Source of the DNA: Bacteroidales bacterium
Lineage (GTDB): Bacteria > Bacteroidota > Bacteroidia > Bacteroidales > VadinHA17
Direction: 5' to 3'
Assembly (NCBI GenBank): GCA_012514255.1
Contig: JAAZAP010000090.1
Location: 1 to 30,570, forward strand
Length of the DNA: 30,570 bases
This document shows, in pieces, positions 6,607-15,366 of the stretch. The position numbers were made by a program, and so were the translations under genes. Position 1 is the first letter of the stretch; each line of letters opens with the position of its first letter. The notes under the pieces were generated by a model, which was not told where the DNA came from, did no database searches, and was given only the letters and a program-made list of their open reading frames with translations.

Positions 6607-9348
6607 TCAGTTTGATTCTTTATTGATCCATATTATCGAGGTCGGCCTCCAGTCCCTGGCCTGTTCCCCCTCTCTGGGTGTGTCAGGTGCAACCGGCCTG
6701 TTCAGTCTCAGATAATTAGGAATAGCGAGCAGGTCACTGCCGTCACTCCATTTACCCCTGATGGCCATAAAACCGCCGAACATATCGTCTCGCCACTCCG
6801 TCTCCAGAGGAGCATTGCCAATACTCTGCTCTATGTCAGGCTGGTCTGCTTTCTCCACATTATAGATAAGCGGACCATATCTGAGGGCTACCCTGCCCCT
6901 GTCGGCAACTATCCTCTCATCTGCAGTGATCTGTTGTATCTCCATAGGTATGACGAAGGAAATGACATCACCCTTGTTCCACTCTCTTGTGATGGGCAAA
7001 TATCCCCTCTCTTTCTCCACCGTGACAGCCTCTCCGTTGACACTCAGCCCGCTGATTGCATTTAGCTCCGGAACTGATGTATAGAGGTCACTGGTCTTCC
7101 TGTCGGGAACCCTTACCCATACTGTGAATTTTTTCGTCTCAGCCGGGTTGACTGTGATGGAGACATCTCCCTTCCACGGGTAGTCAGTCTTCTGAACCAT
7201 TTCCACATCAGTGCCGGCCACCTTTTCAACGTTAATGGTGCTGCCGATGAAGAGGTTGACATAGATCCCGTCATCGCTCTTGACATACGTCCATGTGGGT
7301 ATCATCAGCAGGGTCCTGGGTATGTTGCCCACGCAGCAGGGGCACACATGCCATTCAGAACGCATGCGGTTGGATGAAAGCGGATTGGTGTAGAAGAAGT
7401 TCTTCCCTTCAAAATCAAGAGCGCCCAGCAGTGCATTATACATTGTCTCCTCATACAGATCGGCATATTTTGCATCATGGTATGCCAGGTTCATCTTGTA
7501 CTGGAAGAAGATCAGCCCGCAACTGGAGCACGACTCACAATAGGCGTTGTTGCCCAGCGAGTAGTTGGGGCCAAAGCCTTCAGATGTCTCACCGCTCCCG
7601 ACGCCGCCAGTAACATAGTACTTTTTATTGACCATATTGTCCCACAGTGACATCACGGCACTCTGGTAGTCTGTATCACCCGTTTCGGCTGCAACGTCAG
7701 CCATGGCGGAATAGCTGTAGACAGCCCTGACGGCATGACCCACAGCTTCATATTGCTGCTGAACCGGAACATGGCTCTGATCATATTCAGAACCATTGTC
7801 ACGGTTGTCAAGGAGGAACCTGGCAAGTTCAGTATAACTGTCACCTCGTCCGTTGCCCTCCATGTCATTGACAAAGCGGCCAAAGCGCACCAGGGCCTGT
7901 TCCATCTCCTGGTGCCCGTCATACCAGTCCTTCTTGCCGGGACCGATGTTATCCACCCAGCAGTCGGCCAGCTTCTTTGCAGCATCATAAAGCCTTGTGT
8001 CCGTGCCTTCAGTGAGGGTGTAGTGGTTTATGGCTGATTCAATGAAGTAGCCGGCAACATATCCCTCATGATTGCCCCGTGTCTCAGGTGCCCATCTCTC
8101 TTTCCACCTGGTAGTGTCACGAAGGGTGAAGGCAGTCTGCAGATATCCGTCCGGCTCCTGGGCTGACAGGATAATGGGTATCCACTTCTCAAGGGTCTTT
8201 TTCATCATCTCCTGTGCGGCAATTACCTCACGGTCGCCCTGCGGATCAACCATCAGCGCTATGCACATTGACTCAATCGTCTGGTGCACCCAGGCATTTG
8301 AAAAGACATAGCCGAGATGATTGCCGTGAGGCTCACCGCGAAGTGCCTTCGCTGCCTCGATAAAGTTGTCAAGCCCTCCCTGACCCCTCTCAAGGTCAGT
8401 TCTTTCTATCATCTTAATGCAATGAGGTATCCAGTTCACTATCAATGCTTTGGCGCGATCATTCCAGAGAGGATTATCAATCTTGTACCTGCGAGTGTAA
8501 ACCACGTCAAGCCTCTTCTCCTCCGGGGGATTGACAACAGTTACTTTCAGCGATGAGGAGGACTCCATCCTGCCTGCCCGGGCTGAGAGAGTAAGTGTGT
8601 AGTCGCCGGGAACGCTGAAGGTGGCTGAGGTGGTATCACTACCTTTATCTTCAAATTTAACACTGCCCGGCCCATCTGCCGTCCAGAGAGTCTTCCTGAG
8701 CGGATCAACACTTTTAATAAGCCCTGAGAGGTAGGTTTTGCCACCGGTTATCACCATGCGGTCAACACCGGCAGTGATGACGGGAGCCACAGCAGGGGCA
8801 TTGACAGGCTTGAAGACCTGCCACTCAAGCACTGGCGAAAGGAATCGCTCTACCGAATCAAGCTCAAGCATCAGCTTTGTGGTTGAGACCTCGGTGAAAG
8901 TGGTATGGTTGTATTTGTCATTCTCAAGTCCCAGCCCGGCGGCATTCTGCACATCAACATATTCCTCTCCGTTCCAGTACTTGAATCTGTAAGCCTGAGG
9001 CAGCTTTGCGAAGCTTTCATAGTCATACAGGAAGAGAGCTGCCTCATCAATTGTGACAGGCTGTTCCCACACATATTCATAGACCATGACATTGAGGCGG
9101 CCCTGTCTCTGTGGCCTGTTCCGATTGTTCATCCAGCGCCTCATCTGGTCAGGGACGCTGTCAGGGATCTGTAGGTCATTAAGTTCCAGAACCTCCCTCG
9201 GTCCCCAGCGGGTGACCTGGGATGAACCTGCAAGCACTGCAAGGTTGTCCTTATCTGTCTGTGCAGCCCCGCCCGAAGTACACGACGGGATCATCATGGC
9301 GGCCAGAAGCGCGGCTGCCAAAATAAGTATGATTTTGTTTTTTTTCAT
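6607..9348 (-). CDS. DUF1680/GH127-type enzyme with N-terminal discoidin and Ig-like domains
   Basis: The 913-residue lipoprotein (lipobox IPSC, Cys23) is much longer than a typical GH127 of about 650 residues. Residues about 35-180 form a discoidin-like sandwich (WEQPVTIDEAALFLYD, YRFKYWNGEEYVDV, SPVLEWQVF). Residues about 188-273 resemble an Ig/PKD-like domain (TLWTADGPG, VPGDYTLTLSA). The rest is a DUF1680 (alpha/alpha)6 barrel plus beta domains. By analogy with Bifidobacterium HypBA1 the catalytic centre is intact: acid/base Glu590 in SEGFG, zinc ligands Glu605 and Cys607 in CESC, nucleophile Cys671 and ligand Cys672 in CPCC. It is clearly more divergent than the other two DUF1680 proteins here (CPCCVGN against CACCPSN and CSCCPGN), so its linkage or sugar may differ; GH127 is known to include non-arabinose activities. 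It lies 37 nt after the GH51 gene. Confidence 0.88.
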   Translation of the reverse strand: MKKNKIILILAAALLAAMMIPSCTSGGAAQTDKDNLAVLAGSSQVTRWGPREVLELNDLQIPDSVPDQMRRWMNNRNRPQRQGRLNVMVYEYVWEQPVTIDEAALFLYDYESFAKLPQAYRFKYWNGEEYVDVQNAAGLGLENDKYNHTTFTEVSTTKLMLELDSVERFLSPVLEWQVFKPVNAPAVAPVITAGVDRMVITGGKTYLSGLIKSVDPLRKTLWTADGPGSVKFEDKGSDTTSATFSVPGDYTLTLSARAGRMESSSSLKVTVVNPPEEKRLDVVYTRRYKIDNPLWNDRAKALIVNWIPHCIKMIERTDLERGQGGLDNFIEAAKALRGEPHGNHLGYVFSNAWVHQTIESMCIALMVDPQGDREVIAAQEMMKKTLEKWIPIILSAQEPDGYLQTAFTLRDTTRWKERWAPETRGNHEGYVAGYFIESAINHYTLTEGTDTRLYDAAKKLADCWVDNIGPGKKDWYDGHQEMEQALVRFGRFVNDMEGNGRGDSYTELARFLLDNRDNGSEYDQSHVPVQQQYEAVGHAVRAVYSYSAMADVAAETGDTDYQSAVMSLWDNMVNKKYYVTGGVGSGETSEGFGPNYSLGNNAYCESCSSCGLIFFQYKMNLAYHDAKYADLYEETMYNALLGALDFEGKNFFYTNPLSSNRMRSEWHVCPCCVGNIPRTLLMIPTWTYVKSDDGIYVNLFIGSTINVEKVAGTDVEMVQKTDYPWKGDVSITVNPAETKKFTVWVRVPDRKTSDLYTSVPELNAISGLSVNGEAVTVEKERGYLPITREWNKGDVISFVIPMEIQQITADERIVADRGRVALRYGPLIYNVEKADQPDIEQSIGNAPLETEWRDDMFGGFMAIRGKWSDGSDLLAIPNYLRLNRPVAPDTPREGEQARDWRPTSIIWINKESN

Positions 9349-9385
9349 TTTCCCGGTTTTTTTAGATTAGACAATATTTTATGAT

Positions 9386-11722
9386 TCAGTTGTTTACATT
9401 GTAAATAAACAGGTTTATACTGGCCGGTTCTATAACAAGGCTACTGCCCGGGGAAACTTTTACCGGGCCCGTTATTTTAACGTTTTCAGGTCTCCCCGGC
9501 TCATTGGTGGCCATGTCATCAGGTGCGGTGACCTGCCATAATTCTCCCTCTGCTGTCACTGTTCCGTTAAGGATAGTCATTGGCACCTTAACCTCTTCCC
9601 ATGTTGGATTGACGATTGACACCGTCAGCTTACTTCCGTCAGCAGACAGTGTTGCTGCTATGTCAAGGGGCCTTATCTCCCCGCCAACAGTCACGGGTAT
9701 TGTCCCGAACTTCTGCCTGTAAAGCTTAAGCACCTGCCCGGTGGCATCAAACACGGAACTTGTAGTATTGGTTTTGATGCATCCTATGACGTTTACTGTC
9801 TGCGCGTAATTGGCCATGAAGACCATATCGCTCTGCCTTGAATACTCATTTAGCCCGGCTGCTATGCCCATGGCATCACGCATGAAATATCTCGTTCCCA
9901 GCTCGCCGTATATATGCGGACCATACCAGTAGTTCCACTCATCCATGCATATCCGGATATCCTTCCCTTCAAGCTGGGGTATCTCCTGCCGGTACTGGCG
10001 GTGTGCGTCTGCCTTTTCCCTGATGGCATCAGGGATCTGCTTCACATGGGTCATGAGCCCTCCCCCATGCCAGTCCTGACGGTAGAAGTGCTCACTGATC
10101 AGGTCCATGCTTTCAGAGCAGTTTTTCAGCACCATCCGGTCCCACTCTCCCAGCTCGCCAACGGCAATAAGCTTGATATCAGGATCAACACTGCGCATGG
10201 CATCTGCGAAGGCATTGTGCTTCTTGACAAAATCATCGGTGGACATATGTCCCAACTGCCAGTCGCCGTACATCTCATTGCCGATTGACCACCACTTCAC
10301 ATGCCATGGTTCGGCATGGCCGTTTGCGGCTCTTAGCCTGCCCATGGGGGTCTCCGCGGAGCCGTTGCAGTACTCAACCTCCTCACGCGCCATCCGTGAG
10401 TCGCCCAGCCCGGCATTGACTGCAATGTAAGGTTCTGTGCCAAGTATACGACAGAAGTCCATGAACTCATGTAATCCCACATCATTGTGCTCAACCCCCT
10501 GCCATGCGGGATTCTTGCGCGGCGGCCTGCGGTCACGGTCACCGATCCCGTCCTTCCAGTCATAGCCGCTCACGAAATTACCCCCTGGCCAGCGGTATAC
10601 CGGTGCATTGAGCTCCTTCAGAAGGGCGATGACGTCAGAACGGAACCCCTCAATGTTGTCTGACGGCATCAGGCTGGCGGTGCCCACCCAGACTTTGCCG
10701 CTGCCTTCGGGTTCAATTGCCAGGGAGGCATTGTGGGTCATCTCTCCGGAATGAAAATCAAGCGGATAAGCTGTAAAGTCACTGCCTGGCTTATCAATTC
10801 TGAACGTCTGAGACTCTTCCCCCCATGCCAGTGTCACCTTAACTGCATTTATGCCGGGTGTGGCTTTGAGGATTATCCGTCCGGTGTAATCAAGGTCTGG
10901 TTTCAGGCCGAGGCCCGACTGCCGGATTATGGCAGCGCCGGAGGCATCAGCACTCAGCACCGGGGTCTTGTCACCTGTGAAAGGTACCTGCCTGTCTACA
11001 GAAAAGAGCTCCCGTTTTCCCCTGATTTGCCAGGGTGACTGCCGGTCGCCTGGAGCATACCAGAACTTGCGGTCTTCAAGCATCTCAGCCCAGATGCCTC
11101 CGTAGATGCATCTGCCAAGGTGCTCAATGAACTGGCCGTAGATGTATTCAGACATCGGCTCTTTCCTGTCAGCAAGGTCAATGGAAATGTCAGTACTGAT
11201 CTTTTCGGATGAGACCAGTTCAAGGCTCATATCATCAAACCATGCCCTTCCCGCTGCCGGGCCTTCGCCGAGAAGGCAGGAAAGAACAGCTGAGTCATCG
11301 TTGCCGTTTTCGAAGGTAATTTCAACTTTTATCCAGTCATTGGTACCGGCACTTCCCGTGTAGCTGTCTCCAAGCACATCAAGCCGGAATCCAGCTCCTT
11401 TCCCGTCAGGGGCCTGCACGTTTTCCGTCTTCACCCATCCGGTGAATTTGTATACGGACCACGGTTTAAGCTGAATCCGGGTCATCCACCTGCCGAAGAT
11501 CGGCCTGTCGCTCTGCAACATCAGGCTCCGTTTACCATGATGGGCTTCGTAGTCATAGAATGCGATCATGGCGCCTCTGCCGGTTTCGGCATTCCAACCG
11601 GTCACCGTCGAACCGACTCCCTCTTCGGCTGACGGGTTGGGGATCAGTGTGCCCTGAGCCCCTCCTCCGGAGCAGGAGGAGAGTAACATGACAGCGGCAA
11701 AAATCAACAACCAGTTTCTCAT
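9386..11722 (-). CDS. GH51 alpha-L-arabinofuranosidase lipoprotein
   Basis: This enzyme removes non-reducing alpha-L-arabinofuranosyl groups from arabinan, arabinoxylan or glycoprotein glycans. I start it at the ATG at 11722, because the upstream TTG at 11749 lies within a palindrome at the base of a terminator-like hairpin. The 778-residue product has lipobox LLSSC (Cys17). Residues about 25-170 resemble a CBM4/9-type carbohydrate-binding domain (TLIPNPSAEEG, AGRAWFDDMSLE). The GH51 part runs from about 175 to the end, with YGQFIEHLGRCIYGG, the substrate-site motif VYRWPGGNFVSGYDW, acid/base Glu483 in WWSIGNEMYG and nucleophile Glu595 in CMDEWNYWYG, then a C-terminal beta-sandwich. All key residues are present. 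It opens the downstream enzyme cluster. Confidence 0.95.
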   Translation of the reverse strand: MRNWLLIFAAVMLLSSCSGGGAQGTLIPNPSAEEGVGSTVTGWNAETGRGAMIAFYDYEAHHGKRSLMLQSDRPIFGRWMTRIQLKPWSVYKFTGWVKTENVQAPDGKGAGFRLDVLGDSYTGSAGTNDWIKVEITFENGNDDSAVLSCLLGEGPAAGRAWFDDMSLELVSSEKISTDISIDLADRKEPMSEYIYGQFIEHLGRCIYGGIWAEMLEDRKFWYAPGDRQSPWQIRGKRELFSVDRQVPFTGDKTPVLSADASGAAIIRQSGLGLKPDLDYTGRIILKATPGINAVKVTLAWGEESQTFRIDKPGSDFTAYPLDFHSGEMTHNASLAIEPEGSGKVWVGTASLMPSDNIEGFRSDVIALLKELNAPVYRWPGGNFVSGYDWKDGIGDRDRRPPRKNPAWQGVEHNDVGLHEFMDFCRILGTEPYIAVNAGLGDSRMAREEVEYCNGSAETPMGRLRAANGHAEPWHVKWWSIGNEMYGDWQLGHMSTDDFVKKHNAFADAMRSVDPDIKLIAVGELGEWDRMVLKNCSESMDLISEHFYRQDWHGGGLMTHVKQIPDAIREKADAHRQYRQEIPQLEGKDIRICMDEWNYWYGPHIYGELGTRYFMRDAMGIAAGLNEYSRQSDMVFMANYAQTVNVIGCIKTNTTSSVFDATGQVLKLYRQKFGTIPVTVGGEIRPLDIAATLSADGSKLTVSIVNPTWEEVKVPMTILNGTVTAEGELWQVTAPDDMATNEPGRPENVKITGPVKVSPGSSLVIEPASINLFIYNVNN

Positions 11723-11758
11723 AGCAGTGTTAAAATATGTTATAATCAACTTTTTAAA

Positions 11759-11792
11759 AAGTAAAAGGCCGGTAAAATGCGGCCTTTTACTT
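11759..11792 (-). terminator. Terminator-like hairpin between DUF1735 and GH51 genes
   Basis: Two perfectly complementary 13-nt arms (AAGTAAAAGGCCG and CGGCCTTTTACTT) flank an 8-nt loop. In the minus direction the stem runs into a short T tract (TTTTT, then AAAAAG), as in an intrinsic terminator. A 14-bp palindrome, ACTTTTTAAAAAGT (11749-11762), overlaps its base. It sits in the 97-nt gap between stop and start codons, so it may reduce transcription from the sus genes into the enzyme genes, or protect the 3' end of a processed mRNA. Confidence 0.7.
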
Positions 11793-11819
11793 CCTAACTA
11801 AAACCTAAAACTAAACCAA

Positions 11820-13181
11820 CTACCTTCTCCACTCATTTACTCCGTCTCTTATACGGTTACGCCAGACAAGCTTCGATGTGACATCTGTATGATAAGTCTC
11901 ACCCTGATACGTCACCCTGTAATTAAGGGTGAAAGAGCTTGTTGCCGGATCCCATTTGTTTTCACCATTGCTGACAACATTAAGTATAGGTGCCTGCTCC
12001 GGCGTAGCCTGTGCAGGAATACCCCAGACCTCCCATTCAAGAACGCCGACAGATTCCGAATGATTAATGAAGTTAATCCGGACCTTGTTGGTTATTACCG
12101 GGTCAAATGTGGTAATGGTCCATTCGTCCTCAGCAACAACATATCCTGACGGATTGGTTACAGTTACCCAGACCGAAGAGGCATTATCCCAGTATTCGAT
12201 GTACACCTCATCCGGCATCAGCAGGCCACCCCAGTCTGTTGCCCAATAGATCAGGGATCTGTTAATTTCATAGAACCGTGGGAAATCATATTGCAGATAA
12301 CCCCAGTCATTTGCACTGTTCCAGTTTCCGAATGCACCGTGTGACCAGTCATTTGAGTTTGCAGGTTCAAAACCATCCCTGACAGCCTCAAGTGTCTCCC
12401 ATGATGAACAGTAGTCAGTACTAAGCACCGTCGGCGGGGGAGCAATATTTGCCTCAACGACAGGCTCTATCGGAAGCTTCCGGAATGTTACCGTATTGTC
12501 GGGATGAATCTTCATGCGCATAAGGTAATCATTGCCTACCAGCATCATTACTCCGTCTGTCTCAACAGAGTCATGGGTAATGGTAGCAGCCTGCACCACC
12601 GATGTAAAATTTCCAGCGTTAATCTCCTCACCGGTTCCTTCAAAAGTTTTAAATGAACCGGTGTTGTCATAGAAACCTTCCTCACGGTTAATGTACCTGA
12701 TCACCAGAATCTTGGTTCCCTGGTTTGAGTTGATGCTGTCAACCGAAGTTTCCGTCAGCCTGAACGGAATTGCATAATGGAAGTCCACTGCATCCGGATC
12801 ATTCAGGAATTTCACGGAATCAAGGGTGACAGTAAGCCTGCCGATATAATCTCCCGAAGGAATGGTCATTGTATTGGCATCGCTCAGGCTGTAGTAGTCT
12901 GCCGGCATCAGCTCATAATCTGTTCCTGCCAGCAGTGTCGGGTCAATGGAGAAACGAACCCATCGCTCTTCCTTGTTCTCAAGGACTCCGGCAAGATATA
13001 CCCCTATATCAAGCTTGAGTCCTTCGTCCTTGACCACTGTCCTTCCCAGCTCACCGGCTGTGCTCAGACCGCCGGTGGCTGTTGAAAAAGCAACAGTGGT
13101 GTAAGGATAGTCATTCCTGAACTCTTCGTAACAACCTGTCAGGATGACCGCCATTATCAGTATTGCAAATATCTTTTTCAT
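11820..13181 (-). CDS. DUF1735-type surface glycan-binding lipoprotein with discoidin insert
   Basis: The 453-residue product starts at the ATG at 13181 (MKKIFAILIMAVILTGC, Cys17); an upstream GTG overlaps the susD gene and is rejected. Residues about 25-165 fit DUF1735, a domain common in lipoproteins encoded just after SusC/SusD pairs that bind the glycan at the cell surface. A second host domain (GFYDNTGSFKTFEGTG onward, DUF4361-like) begins near 170. It is interrupted at 246-388 by a discoidin-like module and resumes at its C-terminal strand (NKWDPATSSFTLNYRV). The module is about 65% identical to the one in the neighbouring SusD. The gene follows susD by 37 nt and probably supplies an accessory glycan-binding protein for that pair. 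The ligand is unknown. Confidence 0.87.
   Translation of the reverse strand: MKKIFAILIMAVILTGCYEEFRNDYPYTTVAFSTATGGLSTAGELGRTVVKDEGLKLDIGVYLAGVLENKEERWVRFSIDPTLLAGTDYELMPADYYSLSDANTMTIPSGDYIGRLTVTLDSVKFLNDPDAVDFHYAIPFRLTETSVDSINSNQGTKILVIRYINREEGFYDNTGSFKTFEGTGEEINAGNFTSVVQAATITHDSVETDGVMMLVGNDYLMRMKIHPDNTVTFRKLPIEPVVEANIAPPPTVLSTDYCSSWETLEAVRDGFEPANSNDWSHGAFGNWNSANDWGYLQYDFPRFYEINRSLIYWATDWGGLLMPDEVYIEYWDNASSVWVTVTNPSGYVVAEDEWTITTFDPVITNKVRINFINHSESVGVLEWEVWGIPAQATPEQAPILNVVSNGENKWDPATSSFTLNYRVTYQGETYHTDVTSKLVWRNRIRDGVNEWRR
12018..12446 (-). repeat. Discoidin-like module copy in the DUF1735 gene
   Basis: This segment encodes residues 246-388 of the DUF1735 lipoprotein. It is the closest relative in the window of the segment at 13354-13782: 88 of 135 residues match by hand count over the core, with identical blocks STDYCSSWETL, FGNWNSANDWG, EVYIEY, NPSGY and VRINFINHS. 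It looks like a domain copied between adjacent genes, or inserted twice from one source. Confidence 0.8.
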
Positions 13182-13218
13182 ATTTCCTTTTTTATCTTTT
13201 CCATTGAGGAAAAAAATT

Positions 13219-15366
13219 CTACCATCCACTGTTTTGTCTCAGATTACTCATTATGAGAGTCTGATCATAGGGAACCGGGACATACCTCATATAATCCTGG
13301 AATGAATGGTTCTCTACATTCACATACTCATAACTATCATAATTGATATAACTGACATCCCAGACTCTCCATTCAATCACGCCAATTGACTGACTATGGT
13401 TGATGAAGTTGATACGAACGCCTGTGGTCTCCACGGTATTGAATACCGTTGTTGTCCAGTCGTCCATCGTAACGAGGTAACCGGAAGGATTCTCAACGCT
13501 CTTCCATGTGTCAGTGGCCGAATCATAGTACTCAATGTAGACCTCTTCAGGAAGGAGGAGACCGCCACCGTCAGTGAACCAGTAGATCTCTGATTTTGCA
13601 ATGGATGTTGGTTGTGCAAAGTCATACTGTATCCAGCCCCAGTCGTTTGCGCTGTTCCAGTTGCCGAACTTGCCGTTAGACCCGTCAGTCGATGATGCAG
13701 GGACAAAGCCGTCATTGACAGCTGAGAGGGTCTCCCAGGATGAGCAGTAATCAGTTGAGACCGTTGCACCCAGGGCAACGTTTACCGGATCAGGAAGATT
13801 TGACTTGGTTATCCTTGCTCCCCGGATTGTATGGTCAAGAGGCAGGTCCCATCTCCTTATATCCCAGAAGCGGTGACCTTCGAAACAGAGTTCCAGTCTT
13901 CTTTCATTACGCACAAGCTCCCTGAATGCATCCTTTCCTGCAGCAGCCTGGTCAAGCCTGTACTGGTCCTGATGACCTGAGGTGGCGCGGTCGGAATCGA
14001 TACCTGCCCTGTTTCTTATAATTTCAAGTACTGAGTTTGCCGAGAATCCAAGGGTAGCGTCATCAGGGCCGTAAGCCTCGTTTGCAGCCTCAATGAAGTT
14101 CAAGTAGAGTTCAGTCTTGCTGAGGAACACCTTGAACCGGTAGCTGGTTGTAACATCACCAGGGGTCAGCCTGACGTTACTGTTCAGCAGTTTCCTGAGA
14201 TAATAACCGGTGCGTGTACCCTGAAGACTGAGCCCTCCGGGTGCATCCGGTCCTCCTATATAGGTCTTGACAACAGTACCGTTGTAATCAATGCCGTTCC
14301 TGAAGATGAACCTGTCAAACCGTCCGTCACGGCTGGCGTAGGGATTTGAGGGATTATAAAGAGTTGACTCATCAATCGGGTAACCATTTCTGGCAGGGAA
14401 TGCGTCAATAAGATTCTGGGACGGATTGCATGATCCGTACCCATAGAGTGACGGAGGGTAAAATGAATACTCCCAGTCGTTTGACGAATACTCCGTCTGA
14501 ATCCAGATGTTGTTCAGGCTGGTGCTGTTGTTGGTGGTATTATCAAAATCATGAAGGTTGTTATCTCCGTAGTATACCATAGCATCATGAGCAACCTGTG
14601 CAGCACGGATCCAGAGATCCTGTGTTGAGGGACCGTAAGCGGGACTGGCGGCATAGAGATATACTCTTGCCTTCAGAGCCCAGGCAGCCATAGCACTGCC
14701 CCTGCCGGCATTGGCATTGCTGTTGTATGATTCGGCACCGTTGTACCATTTCGGAAGCAGCACTATGGCTGAATCACAGTCCTTCGCTATCTGTGCCACA
14801 CACTCTTCATAGGTGTTGCGCGGACGGTCAAGGTTATCAGAAGTGTTGAGGACCTCTGTAACTATCGGAAAGCCAAGGCATTCACCGCCGCCTTGCGGAT
14901 AACCGGCATAGGTCCTCAGCAGCAGCCACTGGTACCAGGCCCTCATGAAATATGCCTCACCCCTTCTCTGCTTCTGAAGAACCTCATTGAGAGCAGCATC
15001 GGAAACACTGTAAAGCAGGTCCTCGCAGTCCCTCAGATACATGTTAAGATATCCGATAGCCTCATACCATGCATCCCATTCGCCGATCGGATTGTTCTGA
15101 ACGGTCCAGTTGCCAAGGGCCAGGGCGTTGCCTCCGGGAACTGCCGGAACGGCATTGTCAGTATAGTACTCCGTGTAATCAATATAATCAGTATTAAGGA
15201 GTTCGTATGCCTGTGCCAGCAAGCCCTCCCCGTAAACGGCGTTGCTCAGCAGCTCGTCCGTGGTGAGGTCTTCAATGGGCCTGGGATCCAGGAACTCACA
15301 AGAGACCGCCACGATTGCCGTAAGGAGAAATATTATAGTTCGTTTCATTGTTTCGGTTTTTAACAT
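13219..15366 (-). CDS. SusD-like lipoprotein with inserted discoidin module
   Basis: SusD proteins lid the SusC transporter and bind glycan at the cell surface. The 715-residue product (lipobox AVSC, Cys23) exceeds the usual 500-600. Family marks are present: EFLDPRP after the anchor, GEAYFMRAWYQWLLL near 136 and RNERRLELCFEGHRFWDIRRW near 487. The usual end (YVPVPYDQTLIMSNLRQNSGW, the last 21 residues) is separated from the body by a 143-residue discoidin-like module at 529-671. The excess length equals the module, so it is an insertion that kept the native C-terminus. The ATG at 15366 overlaps the susC stop by 1 nt (TAATG), suggesting translational coupling; an in-frame ATG at 15348 gives a shorter signal peptide. 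The module may add a second carbohydrate-binding site. Confidence 0.92.
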   Translation of the reverse strand: MLKTETMKRTIIFLLTAIVAVSCEFLDPRPIEDLTTDELLSNAVYGEGLLAQAYELLNTDYIDYTEYYTDNAVPAVPGGNALALGNWTVQNNPIGEWDAWYEAIGYLNMYLRDCEDLLYSVSDAALNEVLQKQRRGEAYFMRAWYQWLLLRTYAGYPQGGGECLGFPIVTEVLNTSDNLDRPRNTYEECVAQIAKDCDSAIVLLPKWYNGAESYNSNANAGRGSAMAAWALKARVYLYAASPAYGPSTQDLWIRAAQVAHDAMVYYGDNNLHDFDNTTNNSTSLNNIWIQTEYSSNDWEYSFYPPSLYGYGSCNPSQNLIDAFPARNGYPIDESTLYNPSNPYASRDGRFDRFIFRNGIDYNGTVVKTYIGGPDAPGGLSLQGTRTGYYLRKLLNSNVRLTPGDVTTSYRFKVFLSKTELYLNFIEAANEAYGPDDATLGFSANSVLEIIRNRAGIDSDRATSGHQDQYRLDQAAAGKDAFRELVRNERRLELCFEGHRFWDIRRWDLPLDHTIRGARITKSNLPDPVNVALGATVSTDYCSSWETLSAVNDGFVPASSTDGSNGKFGNWNSANDWGWIQYDFAQPTSIAKSEIYWFTDGGGLLLPEEVYIEYYDSATDTWKSVENPSGYLVTMDDWTTTVFNTVETTGVRINFINHSQSIGVIEWRVWDVSYINYDSYEYVNVENHSFQDYMRYVPVPYDQTLIMSNLRQNSGW
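13354..13782 (-). repeat. Discoidin-like module inserted in SusD
   Basis: This segment encodes SusD residues 529-671, lying between the RRWDLPLDHTIRGARI region and the conserved C-terminal SusD tail. Pattern: SAVNDGF, FGNWNSANDWGWIQYDFAQ, IYWFTDGGG, EEVYIEYYD, VRINFINHS, IEWRVWDV. The same module family occurs at the end of the second GH127-type enzyme (23626-24054), in the DUF1735 protein and, more remotely, in the third GH127-type enzyme. Confidence 0.85.

Noticed and set aside
13377..13778. Open frame of 133 codons on the minus strand in another frame of the susD insert
   Set aside because: The SusD frame here encodes a module with two clear homologues in the window, so this frame is incidental.
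14893..15363. Open frame of 156 codons on the plus strand opposite susD
   Set aside because: Complementary to the conserved N-terminal part of SusD; no recognisable protein pattern.
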